This document shows positions 1 to 8,504 of a stretch of DNA of 64,000 nucleotides, piece by piece (the stretch's first letter is position 1; each line of letters begins with the position of its first letter). Source of the DNA: Foetidibacter luteolus. Its GTDB lineage: Bacteria > Bacteroidota > Bacteroidia > Chitinophagales > Chitinophagaceae. The stretch covers positions 1 through 64,000 of the forward strand of contig NZ_VVIP01000034.1 in NCBI RefSeq assembly GCF_009650435.1, written 5' to 3'. A program made the translations under genes and the position numbers. A model generated the notes under the pieces. It saw only the letters and a program-made list of their open reading frames with translations, did no database searches and was not told the origin of the DNA.

Positions 1-39
1 TGAAGTAGCAATGCCTGCGGCCTCGCAGAAATTTTTTGA

Positions 40-130
40 TACCGGCTGTTGTACTTTGTGGCATCTTCGTTGCGTCGCAATCCTTTCATCGGCTGGTACT
101 TTGGGCGTCTTTTCAGACCCGGGTAGGAAA
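40..130 (+). repeat. TGCGTCGCA repeat, AATCC subtype
   Basis: The core TTGCGTCGCAATCCTTTCAT is followed by CTTTTCAGACCCGGGTAG. The same order of blocks recurs at about 39836-39929 and, inverted, at 44403-44498. It is intergenic and has no coding potential. Confidence 0.75.
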
Positions 131-134
131 ATCG

Positions 135-358
135 TGAGTGGTGAATGGTGAATGGTGAGTGGTGAATAGTGAGTGGTGAGCACACTTCATTTACGTCGTA
201 CATCCCACATCTAACATCTTACATAAAAAAGGTACTTCGTACTTCTCCCTTCGTACTTGCTTACATCGTACATCCCACATCATACATCTAACATATTACA
301 GGTACTTCGTAACTCGTACTTGTTTTGCATCGTACATCCCACATCTAACATCTTACAT
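135..358. repeat. Degenerate short tandem repeats
   Basis: Two low-complexity blocks lie here. The first is a run of GTGAGTGGTGAAT-like units (about 135-182). The second repeats ACATCCCACATCTAACATCT with 'tacttcgtac' interruptions (about 190-358). Similar GTGAGTGG blocks recur near 16160, 39975 (inverted) and 44045-44340. The stretch in front of the barrel gene's 3' end holds no gene. Confidence 0.7.
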
Positions 359-360
359 AT

Positions 361-1587
361 TTAAAACGCTTCGCCAAGGTTGATGTAGAAAATTTTTGAA
401 TGCTGGCTGATGGCATAATCCAGGGCTATGTTGGTGTTAGAGCGCTTGTTGAACTTTATCCTGAAACCAACGCCGGCCGCGGGGTGAAAATTGGTGAACC
501 AGTATTGATTGGGCCTTGTAACCGTATTCATGTTTACAAATACGGTATAGCCCAGCAAACCATTCTCTGTAATATCCCGCCGGTATTCTGCCTCAAGGTT
601 TAAGAGCCCTTTACCGCGATAGCGGTTTTGATCAATACCGCGGCCGCTGCGGTTGCTGGGGTCCCAGCCGATGGAAGGCAAATCAAGGTATGGCGTATTG
701 CCTCCAAGCACCGTCCAGTAATAAGCCCAGAGAGCCAGCACGTTATGCTTTTTCTCGCTGTAGGGGATATACTTTCTGAAATCGACATACAAAGATTGCC
801 ATGTATCGTTGCTGCCCAGGAAGCCGGGATTAAAACGCAATACAGCATTGGCGTAGTAACCGGATAATGGGTTAATAGAGTTTTGCCGGGAATCTCTTAA
901 AAGGTTTAACGACAGGCCTGATGATACAGAATGTGCGCCAGGCTCTGTACCGTAAGGATACTTTACAAAATCGGCAAGTTGCAGGGTATCATTATTTCGT
1001 ATGCGTATGCCGGAATGCCAGTCAAGATGGTAACCTAAACCACCCAGCAGGCCCGGTTTTATTACTTTCATAAAAGTTTGATACAACCTGAAATAATTAT
1101 TGCCTACCAGTTGTTTCTCTTCTTCGGGCACACCATTCCCCAGCCCCCAGGTATATTGAGGGTTTATGATAAAACGAAGGTCGCCGGTTATATTGCGGTT
1201 ATTACCCTCTAACCAAAGGTTAGAATGGAAAGAGAAAGAAAACCGCCCGCTAAATGAAAAAGATGGAGAAAAAGATACATTGGATAACCTGGTAGTGGAG
1301 CGTGGCCCCATGTAAAATGCCGCATTGGTAGAGGTAACAAGTGCCCTGCCACCACCAGGTATATTAGAAGCTATAGGTATAAGTGAGTAATAGACTTTCT
1401 TTTTTCCGCGTTGGGGCAGTTTTTTTGTACGGAAGGTGAAGGTTTGTTTTAAAACATCAATAATATCTTTTTTAATAACAGTGTCATACACTATATCGTT
1501 CCTGGATTTCCTTCTGGCCCTGCTGCTGTCCTGGGATTGCACCAGCAACGGGATAATAAGAAATGGTACGGCCAAGTATTTTTTCAT
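361..1587 (-). CDS. BamA/TamA-family outer-membrane beta-barrel protein
   Basis: A 408-residue protein with a clear signal peptide (MKKYLAVPFLIIPLLVQSQ) and then a basic, charged stretch. The remainder alternates aromatic and polar residues as in an Omp85/surface-antigen (bacterial D15) barrel, and it ends in Phe, the usual last residue of outer-membrane barrels. The segment around residues 70-90 (IPGGGRALVTSTNAAF) resembles the start of the barrel in Bacteroidota BamA-like proteins. At this length it can hold few or no POTRA domains, so it is a stand-alone barrel and not the essential BamA. It is inferred to sit in the outer membrane; its substrate is unknown. It lies downstream of the plug-protein gene on the same strand, about 200 bp away. 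Confidence 0.75.
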   Translation of the reverse strand: MKKYLAVPFLIIPLLVQSQDSSRARRKSRNDIVYDTVIKKDIIDVLKQTFTFRTKKLPQRGKKKVYYSLIPIASNIPGGGRALVTSTNAAFYMGPRSTTRLSNVSFSPSFSFSGRFSFSFHSNLWLEGNNRNITGDLRFIINPQYTWGLGNGVPEEEKQLVGNNYFRLYQTFMKVIKPGLLGGLGYHLDWHSGIRIRNNDTLQLADFVKYPYGTEPGAHSVSSGLSLNLLRDSRQNSINPLSGYYANAVLRFNPGFLGSNDTWQSLYVDFRKYIPYSEKKHNVLALWAYYWTVLGGNTPYLDLPSIGWDPSNRSGRGIDQNRYRGKGLLNLEAEYRRDITENGLLGYTVFVNMNTVTRPNQYWFTNFHPAAGVGFRIKFNKRSNTNIALDYAISQHSKIFYINLGEAF

Positions 1588-1793
1588 CCGGATAGTTTTA
1601 GTGTTTTAAACAGGGTTATAGTTGCCGCCATGACCAGCCCGCTTCCACGTACCCACAATGCTATTGCATTGCCTGTTACCTACTTTCAAACATCGTACCC
1701 TTTGCAAAAGGGTAATATTTTACACAGCTACACTTACGAAAGTAACAAGCCACAACAAAACCATTTCGTGATCAAATCCAGCATTACACATTT

Positions 1794-3080
1794 CTACAAC
1801 CCCGTTCTGAAATTTCTTGAATTAACCGTTGTAACAGCCACAAGCTGGTCGTGCCGGCCACTTAAATCGCGGTAATACACGAGTATGGTGTAATCATTTT
1901 CTGTTTCCCAATAATTACCGTCGGTTTGGGTGGCATCAGCGGGTTTGCCATCTTTAAGGTCTTTGGTTACATAGGTATAGGTATAATAACCCTGTTTAAG
2001 CAATAAAGTTTTCTCGTAAACGCCCAGGTTGGCATTATAGTTAAGCTTTGTTTGCTCATTAAGTTTATAACCTGTAAACTGGCCCACTATATAAACATCC
2101 TTACCGGCATAGGGCTGGTTGCCGTTGGGGCGCAGTATAAAATTAACGTTGGCATAATCGCCCTGCCACCAGGGATTGATAGATTCGGTGCTGCTTATCT
2201 CATAGAACCCGTTAAGATCGCGATATGTCACAAACCGTAACTGCGTTCTTTCCGCATCGGGCTGCATTACCACTTCAAAAGGCCGGGCAGACATATTGAT
2301 AGATGCCACCCTTTCACTCTGAAAGCGGAAGCTGCGTAAATCAGCCCAACGGTATTCCTTACCCGCCGGAAAAACCAGTTCATTTTCATTGTTGTACTCA
2401 AACAGGTTGCCCCGCATAAAGGTGGGCTGGAGTATTTTGGTAGCATTATCCCACCTGAAGTTTTGCAGCACCACCACTTTTAACTGTTGCTGCGGATTAA
2501 TAATGTTGAGCTTTGATTTATCTACCGTAAACTGTATTTTCTGGTGTGTGCGGAACATATCAGGGTTAAAGGGCTGGGTAAGCTGTGCAGCTACGCTAAC
2601 CACCGATTCATATATCATGAACCGGGAAGTAAAAGCCAGCTTACTGGTATCGCCATTAAGAAAAACTTTCAAAAGGTAGTTGCCACTTTTAGTAGGCATG
2701 CTGTTGCGGTTGGGAAAAGTAACCTGGTAATGTATGTAATTGGTTTTGGCGATGGACGACTGCCTGTACTGTGTAAACCTGTTTTGGGTAAAGCCCTGCA
2801 TATAGTCCATTATGCTAAGGCTTACCGGCTTCCAGTCCGCGTTGCATAGCTGAAAAGTATAATTAAAGTTTTTTACGTAGTTATCAAAATCGTCAAAGTG
2901 CAGCTCAAGGCCTTCAGAAGCGCCCAGCGCAAGTATGGGGTAAACAGTTTGATCTCCCTTTACAAAAAGCTTTACGCTGTGTATGGAAGGCATGTAAACA
3001 CTATCGGGTAACTGAGCTTTACCTGTTAAAGGGGATAAACAGTAAATAAGGGCAATGGCAAGGCCAAAGAAAATTCTCAT
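1794..3080 (-). CDS. Type IX secretion system plug protein (DUF5103)
   Basis: This 428-residue protein carries a signal peptide (first ~22 residues) followed by a DUF5103-type architecture: an N-terminal beta-domain with the LxLxFDDF...YxYxFxLCNADW-like pattern (residues 55-85), and a C-terminal immunoglobulin-like part with YVVGQFTGY-type strands near residues 330-345. In Flavobacterium johnsoniae the DUF5103 protein was seen plugging the periplasmic side of the SprA translocon, so the likely role is gating of type IX secretion. That role is family knowledge; the sequence itself shows only the fold-level match. No other T9SS genes are in the window. Confidence 0.8.
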   Translation of the reverse strand: MRIFFGLAIALIYCLSPLTGKAQLPDSVYMPSIHSVKLFVKGDQTVYPILALGASEGLELHFDDFDNYVKNFNYTFQLCNADWKPVSLSIMDYMQGFTQNRFTQYRQSSIAKTNYIHYQVTFPNRNSMPTKSGNYLLKVFLNGDTSKLAFTSRFMIYESVVSVAAQLTQPFNPDMFRTHQKIQFTVDKSKLNIINPQQQLKVVVLQNFRWDNATKILQPTFMRGNLFEYNNENELVFPAGKEYRWADLRSFRFQSERVASINMSARPFEVVMQPDAERTQLRFVTYRDLNGFYEISSTESINPWWQGDYANVNFILRPNGNQPYAGKDVYIVGQFTGYKLNEQTKLNYNANLGVYEKTLLLKQGYYTYTYVTKDLKDGKPADATQTDGNYWETENDYTILVYYRDLSGRHDQLVAVTTVNSRNFRTGL

Positions 3081-3174
3081 CCACTCAAATTTGTTCTAAA
3101 CATACAATAATCTTACCACATGAAAAGCAGGCAGAGAACATGAGCATGTAATGGTATTGCCTGATATTTTATAC

Positions 3175-4641
3175 TCAGCAACAGTCTCTTTTAAGCCTTT
3201 CCAGCAACATATTTGTTTCAAGGCTGATGAATGATGCCGAATAGTCGCTTAACCCGTAAGGTATTATAATATGATCGTTGTTAATGAACGACCCGCAGGA
3301 GTATACTACATTGGGCACATAACCTTCCCGCTCATCATCGTTGGGCACCAGCAAAGGGTCTTTCAAATGCCCGATAACTTTTGAAGGGTTCTCCAGGTCC
3401 AGCAGGCTGGCGCCAAGGCAATACCGGCGCATAGGTCCAACGCCATGCGTTATCACCAGCCAGCCATCTTTGGTTTCCAGCGGCGAGCCGCAGTTACCAA
3501 TCTGTATAAATTCCCAGGGATACATAGGCGCCTGTAACATTTTAGGTTCATCCCATATACCAATGTTTTTGGAGTACATGATATAATTATTCCAGCCATC
3601 AATGCGGGAAATCATGGCATACATGTCATTTATTTTTTTTGGAAACAGCGCCAGGTTTTTGTTCTGTGCGCCATTGCCATACAGCGGCCTTACTTTAAAA
3701 TGGTAAAAATCTTTTGTCTCCAGCAACTTAGGCATTATAATAGTGCCATCATAAGCGGTATAAGTGGCATAGTATTTTACATCGCCATCTTCCTCCGAAA
3801 AACGTACAAAACGTGCATCTTCTATACCTTTGCTTTCAAATTCTGATATGGGAAAAATAACCCTGTCTGATATATCCGTGTCCAGCGAAAATTGAATTTC
3901 ATGGTAGGAGTCAGAAAGCCAGAGTATCTTTTCAAACTCCAGCTTGCGCATATCATCCTGCTCAAGGTTTTGAGAGTCGGCCACAAACTTCTTCAGCCGT
4001 TTGTATTCAAAATGCTCATCCAGTTTGCTTTCTACTTCTGTTATCACATTCACATCAATTTTCGCCTCCAGCGCTTTTTGAAGAAACAGCTTTTTGTTGT
4101 AGATAGAATTGCGTACTACTTCAGCTTCGTCAATGTATTCACCCGCCGGTATTACTGTGATGGCATTATGCTGGTCAATAATAGCCCTTCTGAAAACAAT
4201 GGAAGAAATATGCCCTTCGCCCACAGCCCTGAAGCTGATGATTATCCTTTTCTGGCCTTCGGTTAATTCTGTCTGGTCGGGGTCTTCAACAATAGAAGGG
4301 TTAAAAAAAGCCGCGGATTCTATTGAGTACTCATGGGTAAAATAAGAACCGATGAGCAGCTTCCTGTATAAAGAAATATCATCCAGCTTAATCTGCAATT
4401 CATTAAAGATGGGTTCCAGTTTTTTACAGTGCCTTTCAAACACCCGTGTAATGTTACGGTGCCGTTTAGAAAATTCCTGCAAAAGAGGGATAACGAGCTT
4501 ATATACATGGTCTTCTTCCAGGCCCATTACCCTTTGTATCAGGCTTTTGGCCCTGTCGTTACTGGAAAAAAAGAAACGGGCAATTACACGGGAAGAATCA
4601 GGATAAACCTTAATATTCATTCGTTCGATAGGTAAGCGCAT
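3175..4641 (-). CDS. GH130-family glycosidase/phosphorylase
   Basis: A 488-residue cytoplasmic protein (no signal peptide). The C-terminal ~300 residues look like the five-bladed propeller of GH130, with GIEDARFVRF (containing the conserved Asp of the active site), ALFPKK...MISRIDG, GNCGSPLETKDGWLVITHGV and VPNVVYSCG. GH130 enzymes phosphorolyse or hydrolyse beta-mannosides. The N-terminal ~150 residues are helical and charged, an extension found in one GH130 subgroup. Two starts are possible: the first Met, or the Met eight codons in (MNIKVY). Substrate cannot be told from sequence, and no glycosyltransferase or SusC/D partner sits beside it. Confidence 0.82.
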   Translation of the reverse strand: MRLPIERMNIKVYPDSSRVIARFFFSSNDRAKSLIQRVMGLEEDHVYKLVIPLLQEFSKRHRNITRVFERHCKKLEPIFNELQIKLDDISLYRKLLIGSYFTHEYSIESAAFFNPSIVEDPDQTELTEGQKRIIISFRAVGEGHISSIVFRRAIIDQHNAITVIPAGEYIDEAEVVRNSIYNKKLFLQKALEAKIDVNVITEVESKLDEHFEYKRLKKFVADSQNLEQDDMRKLEFEKILWLSDSYHEIQFSLDTDISDRVIFPISEFESKGIEDARFVRFSEEDGDVKYYATYTAYDGTIIMPKLLETKDFYHFKVRPLYGNGAQNKNLALFPKKINDMYAMISRIDGWNNYIMYSKNIGIWDEPKMLQAPMYPWEFIQIGNCGSPLETKDGWLVITHGVGPMRRYCLGASLLDLENPSKVIGHLKDPLLVPNDDEREGYVPNVVYSCGSFINNDHIIIPYGLSDYSASFISLETNMLLERLKRDCC

Positions 4642-4772
4642 GCGGTGGAATTTTATTCAACAGCTTACCATTACCTCAAACACTGTTCCAATAACGGCAG
4701 CAACATTGTTATTCACTACTACCTGTTTATGTCAATTGACGTCTTTTGGTTACCATTGTTCCCAACCATGTG

Positions 4773-4817
4773 GCAGCTCGTTGCGTCGCATCACCTTCAT
4801 CGTCCGGTTTGTTATGG
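4773..4817 (+). repeat. TGCGTCGCA repeat, partial copy
   Basis: GTTGCGTCGCATCACCTTCATCG matches the repeat core at position 69 with small changes. It lies between the 3' end of the nuclease gene and the start of the GH130 gene. Confidence 0.6.
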
Positions 4818-4825
4818 CGACAAAA

Positions 4826-5320
4826 TCAGTCATTTTCAAAGGTATTATTTGCCCAGGTAAGCGTTTCTTTCAAATTAAAAACCTGGATTACTTTGTCCTC
4901 GCTATCAGTAGTTGTGTATTTCTTGAATTTTACCGCCTCTTTTAACCAGGCAATGGCACCTAACTTCCAACCATCGCCATCTATAAGGATAATAATGTGC
5001 TTTTCTGGCATCGCTTCCACACAATTCAAATACAAATAAGGCAGTTTTTCATCCACAGAACCAGATGTTTGTTGCCACTTGCACTCAATTCTGATTCTCA
5101 AATCGTATTTCTGCGAAATCAAAAGATATTCTGTATTTCCGTTATGCTTATAGATTGTAGTAAATGGGGCATTTTTCAGCAGAAGCTCAGTCCCATGCTT
5201 ATCAATATTTTTTTCCCAATTTCTGTAATTCAATACCTCAAATCCCTTTTGGCTTAGGATTGTTTCTAACGTTCTTTCAAGAAGGTTACCTGTTCTGTTA
5301 CCCTTACTTCCTTTTGCCAT
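4826..5320 (-). CDS. Small PD-(D/E)XK nuclease, probable type II restriction enzyme
   Basis: This 164-residue protein begins with a helix carrying a conserved Glu (NRTGNLLERTLETIL) and has a strand with D-x(5)-E-x-K (YDLRIRIECKWQ), the metal-binding signature of PD-(D/E)XK nucleases. After it come QTSGSVDEKLPY and a hydrophobic strand (KHIIILIDGDGW). It starts 4 bp past the stop of the Dam-like methylase on the same strand, so the two form one operon with methylase first. The pairing makes it the likely restriction partner; the target is probably GATC if the methylase is DpnII-like (inference). It is smaller than classical DpnII or MboI nucleases. Base composition is visibly AT-richer than its neighbours, suggesting transfer. 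Confidence 0.72.
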   Translation of the reverse strand: MAKGSKGNRTGNLLERTLETILSQKGFEVLNYRNWEKNIDKHGTELLLKNAPFTTIYKHNGNTEYLLISQKYDLRIRIECKWQQTSGSVDEKLPYLYLNCVEAMPEKHIIILIDGDGWKLGAIAWLKEAVKFKKYTTTDSEDKVIQVFNLKETLTWANNTFEND

Positions 5321-5324
5321 TGAA

Positions 5325-6302
5325 TTAATAGTTTGTAATTACAATTTCCTGAATTTCTCCCCTCTTTGAGGCATCTGAGTTAATCATTCTTTTAGCCGGG
5401 ATTCGCTGAATGTTGAATGCCTGGTAGATTTCATCAAAAAAATTATCAGAAGGATCAATATTTTTGGGGTCGGAGTTACTAAGCATCAACTGGGCCCCTT
5501 TCTCGTTTAGCCTGGTAAAAAGTTCGGCAAGCTGAAGTTGCTCAGAGTCTCCAAAATCATGTTTGCTATAGGATTTGAAACTGGCAGTTTTACTTATCGG
5601 CCTGTAGGGAGGATCAAAATAAATAAAGCCATCACCAGCATAATCTTTCTTGATTTGCTTAAAGTCAGCTTTTCGAATAGTTGCTTTCTCTAAAACTTTT
5701 GAGACGGCAAGCAAATTCATTTCGTCACAAATGGTGGGTTTATCATAATCACCAACAGGGGTGTTGAATTCCCCTTTTGAATTCACCCTGTAAAGCCCGT
5801 TAAAGCATGTCTTATTAAGGAATATGAGCTGCGCTGCCCGCGGTATCCATGACTCAGAATATTTATCATAATCAACAGTAAAACGCCCCGTATTATAGCT
5901 ATGCCTTTGGTCATAGAAATACTGCTTCCTTTGGATTTTAGTAAGTTTATGGTAAGTCTTCTGGTATCTCTTCAAAAAATCAATAAGTTTATTAACATCC
6001 TGCTGGATAACCCTATAAGTTATAATTAGCTCTTCGTTAATATCATAGAGAAAAGCAGCATCTATATCAAAATTTTGAACTATATCAAAAAAAACAGCAC
6101 CACTGCCTAAAAAAGGCTCATAGTACTTTTTTATTCGCCTGGCTTTAAGCTCTTTGGGGTAAAGTTCCTGAAATTTAAAGAGGAGTTGGCTTTTTCCGCC
6201 TGCCCATTTTAAAAAAGGCCTCGCCCCAACATTATATGGCTGAAACAAATCTTCAAGAACATTTGAAGATTCTTCATTATTGATAGAATAGGATTTAGTC
6301 AT
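5325..6302 (-). CDS. DNA adenine N6-methyltransferase (Dam / D12 class)
   Basis: An alpha-class adenine methylase. Motif X reads PFLKWAGGKSQLL, motif I YYEPFLGSGAVFFDI, and motif IV is DPPY within FIYFDPPYRPISKT. MLSNSDPKN and a C-terminal GEIQEIVITNY match the DpnII/MboI-type GATC methylases. I chose the ATG at 6302; a TTG two codons upstream would add Met-Ala. The product is 325 residues, slightly longer than E. coli Dam. It heads the operon with the small nuclease and would protect host DNA. The AT-rich composition and lack of relation to flanking genes point to a horizontally acquired restriction-modification cassette inserted between the GH130 and thioesterase genes. Confidence 0.88.
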   Translation of the reverse strand: MTKSYSINNEESSNVLEDLFQPYNVGARPFLKWAGGKSQLLFKFQELYPKELKARRIKKYYEPFLGSGAVFFDIVQNFDIDAAFLYDINEELIITYRVIQQDVNKLIDFLKRYQKTYHKLTKIQRKQYFYDQRHSYNTGRFTVDYDKYSESWIPRAAQLIFLNKTCFNGLYRVNSKGEFNTPVGDYDKPTICDEMNLLAVSKVLEKATIRKADFKQIKKDYAGDGFIYFDPPYRPISKTASFKSYSKHDFGDSEQLQLAELFTRLNEKGAQLMLSNSDPKNIDPSDNFFDEIYQAFNIQRIPAKRMINSDASKRGEIQEIVITNY

Positions 6303-6353
6303 AGCCAAAAATACCGTTTGCTTATAATAATAACCACAAAAGTTTTACCCACT

Positions 6354-6788
6354 CTATCTCCCCTTTTTGCCCAGCACTGCCACCGTAAGCCGGCTTACAC
6401 AAACCAGCTTTTCATTGTCATCATGTATGTGTATATCCCATACGTGTGTTGTACTGCCAAGGTGTATAGGGGTGCAGGTAGCGGTAACATGGCCATCCCT
6501 TACGGCACGTATGTGGTTGGCATTTATTTCAAGGCCCACGCAAATAAACTTTTCAGGATCTATTACCAGGGCAGATGCTATGCTGCCAACCGTTTCAGCA
6601 AGGGCTGCCGAAGCGCCGCCATGCAACAGGCCATAAGGCTGGCGGGTACGATTGTCAACCGGCATACTGCCTTTTAAAAAATTATTGCCTATTTCAATAA
6701 ACCGCATGCCTAAATAATCGCCCATGGTGTTGGCGCCAAGATGCTGCAAATCCTCTACTGTTACCGCTTTATTAAACCAGATGCTCAT
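6354..6788 (-). CDS. Hotdog-fold acyl-CoA thioesterase (PaaI/MenI-like)
   Basis: A 144-residue single hotdog domain. GLLHGGASAALAETVGS is the helix signature of the PaaI/YdiI group and contains the catalytic Glu. The second half, LEINANHIRAVRDGHVTATCTPIHLG, matches the substrate-binding strands. Relatives hydrolyse aromatic acyl-CoAs, and 1,4-dihydroxy-2-naphthoyl-CoA in menaquinone synthesis is a plausible substrate, but this is not decided by sequence. The gene follows the polyprenyl synthase with 9 bp between them, so the two are probably co-transcribed; quinone synthesis would link a prenyl chain enzyme and a MenI-type thioesterase. Confidence 0.82.
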   Translation of the reverse strand: MSIWFNKAVTVEDLQHLGANTMGDYLGMRFIEIGNNFLKGSMPVDNRTRQPYGLLHGGASAALAETVGSIASALVIDPEKFICVGLEINANHIRAVRDGHVTATCTPIHLGSTTHVWDIHIHDDNEKLVCVSRLTVAVLGKKGR

Positions 6789-6797
6789 TAGGTATGT

Positions 6798-7763
6798 TTA
6801 ATAATCCCGCTCAATTAAAAACGCGGCCAATTCTTCCAGCGGTTTTTTACGGGCAGAAACAACAGCGATGGCTTCCAGGTGATGGTACGCTTTATCTACA
6901 TACTGTTGCTTTAAAGCCTTCGCCCACTCATCCACGTTACAATCCCGGAAAATCTGCAAGACCTTTTCCACTTTATCCCCCGGGTTTTCTTTCATCAGCC
7001 GGTATAGCTCAGCCTTTTGAGATGCAGAAGCTATTTCCAGCGCATGTATCAGCAGAAAGGTTTTCTTGTTCTGGCGTATGTCGCCGCCGGCATCTTTTCC
7101 AAATTTCTCCGGGTCGCCAAAAGCATCCAGGTAATCGTCCTGCACCTGGAAGGCAATGCCTATGTTGCGGCCAAATTCGTACAGGTGGTTGCGGTTGCCT
7201 TCGCTGGCTCCCCCCAATACCGAACCCATCTGCAGGCTTGCAGCCAGGAGTACCGAGGTTTTTAACTGTATCATGTTAATGTATTCATCCAGTAAAACAT
7301 CGTCACGCTTTTCAAAATCCATATCAAGCTGTTGGCCTTCGCAAACCTCTTTGGCAGTGCGGTTAAACAGTTGCAGTATTTTGGGCAGGTAAGCCGGGTT
7401 TATTTTGTTAAGGTATTCGTAGGCCACTATCAGCATTACATCGCCGGTTAGCAGGGCTGTGCTTTCGCCGTACTTGGTATGCACGGTTTGCAGGCCACGC
7501 CGCAAAGGCGCTTTATCCATGATATCGTCGTGTATCAGCGTAAAATTGTGAAACAGTTCTACCGCCGTGGCCACCTGCCAGGCATCGGGAATAATTTCGC
7601 CAAAAAGCTCATTACCCATCAGGCACATTACGGGGCGTATGCGTTTGCCGCCAAGTGTAAGAAAATAATCACCAGGGGTGTACAGGCTGGCAGGTTGTTG
7701 GGGGAAATGCGGTGTATCGAATTTTTCAGCGAATTCCGCTACCAGTTCTTTAAACGATTTCAT
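6798..7763 (-). CDS. Trans-polyprenyl diphosphate synthase
   Basis: 321 residues with both aspartate-rich motifs: DDIMD at residues 79-83 (HDDIMDKAPLRRG) and DDYLD near residue 210 (QVQDDYLDAFGD), plus GGKRIRP at 38-44 and GGDIRQNKKTFL after the second motif. It condenses isopentenyl diphosphate onto an allylic primer. The small/aromatic pattern just before the first DD (residues ~72-76, HNFTL) would set chain length, but I cannot assign a length by eye. It is the first gene of a two-gene unit with the thioesterase. Its promoter region runs into a dispersed repeat. Confidence 0.9.
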   Translation of the reverse strand: MKSFKELVAEFAEKFDTPHFPQQPASLYTPGDYFLTLGGKRIRPVMCLMGNELFGEIIPDAWQVATAVELFHNFTLIHDDIMDKAPLRRGLQTVHTKYGESTALLTGDVMLIVAYEYLNKINPAYLPKILQLFNRTAKEVCEGQQLDMDFEKRDDVLLDEYINMIQLKTSVLLAASLQMGSVLGGASEGNRNHLYEFGRNIGIAFQVQDDYLDAFGDPEKFGKDAGGDIRQNKKTFLLIHALEIASASQKAELYRLMKENPGDKVEKVLQIFRDCNVDEWAKALKQQYVDKAYHHLEAIAVVSARKKPLEELAAFLIERDY

Positions 7764-7845
7764 GCGGGTGAAGATACAGGATGAAAAGGAAAAAACAGGT
7801 TACGGCTTTTACCTGGCGGCAACTATGGAGGGCACGCAGGCTGTG

Positions 7846-7955
7846 TCACCACCGCGCCAGGGATAGCAGTGAAAACCCCGCTGAAGGTACGTGCCGGGGG
7901 CTTTTGTGGCGGAGTTGTAACGGATAGCCCGGTGCCTTCGGCAGGCGCCCTGAAC
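7846..7955 (+). repeat. GGGAT-type dispersed repeat, copy A
   Basis: Core blocks CGCGCCAGGGATAGCAGTG, AAAACCCCGCTGAAGG, GGCGGAGTTGTAACGGA and TAGCCCGGTGCC. Nearly identical in inverted orientation to copy B at 10121-10226, so A and B bracket the 90-residue gene and mqo. The rest of the 7764-8106 gap holds no gene. Confidence 0.85.
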
Positions 7956-8106
7956 ATTTTTTGTTTAATGCCCGGCTGAAGTTTTTATTAAAACCTTAAG
8001 CATTGGCAGCTTTACAATATAGCAGGCATTAAAAAGAAATTAAAAATGTCTGATGTACAATTACAGATAACCGTTTTAGCTATTTTGAAACAAAATCCAA
8101 TATTCC

Positions 8107-8379
8107 ATGCGCTCATTAGAAGTAAAATTTCTATTTGATGGGGTGCTGTTTACTACCCCCATCTACATACTCAACTCCTCTGCCGAGAACCGGCGTGTTG
8201 AGTTTTTTGTAACCTTCAGCACCAAATACCTTATTAAGGAATACGGCAGAAGTTATAAAATGGTGTACGAGAACAACCGCTTCACTCCTATTTTCAGCGA
8301 GAAACAAAAAGAAAGGGAACTGATAAGAAGCATTCAGGACGCCATTAAAAGCCATCCCGAAACATTACTGGTTGCTTAA
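8107..8379 (+). CDS. Small conserved-looking hypothetical protein
   Basis: A 90-residue protein of unknown function. It starts MRSLEVKFLFDGVLF, has mixed hydrophobic and charged strands in the first 45 residues, and a charged helix near the end (KQKERELIRSIQDAIKSH). There is no signal peptide or membrane segment. An opposite-strand frame covers the same bases, but the plus-strand product has the more protein-like composition. It sits alone between repeat copy A and the convergent mqo gene. Confidence 0.55.
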   Translation: MRSLEVKFLFDGVLFTTPIYILNSSAENRRVEFFVTFSTKYLIKEYGRSYKMVYENNRFTPIFSEKQKERELIRSIQDAIKSHPETLLVA

Positions 8380-8504
8380 CTGTTTACACCAAAATTGCAT
8401 ATAACCGGATAACACTTTTACACGCTATTCTTAAGCCGCACAGCATACAGCAGCCCCCGGAAACACACCAACTGCACAAAGTAAAGCGGCAACAACCACC
8501 CAGC

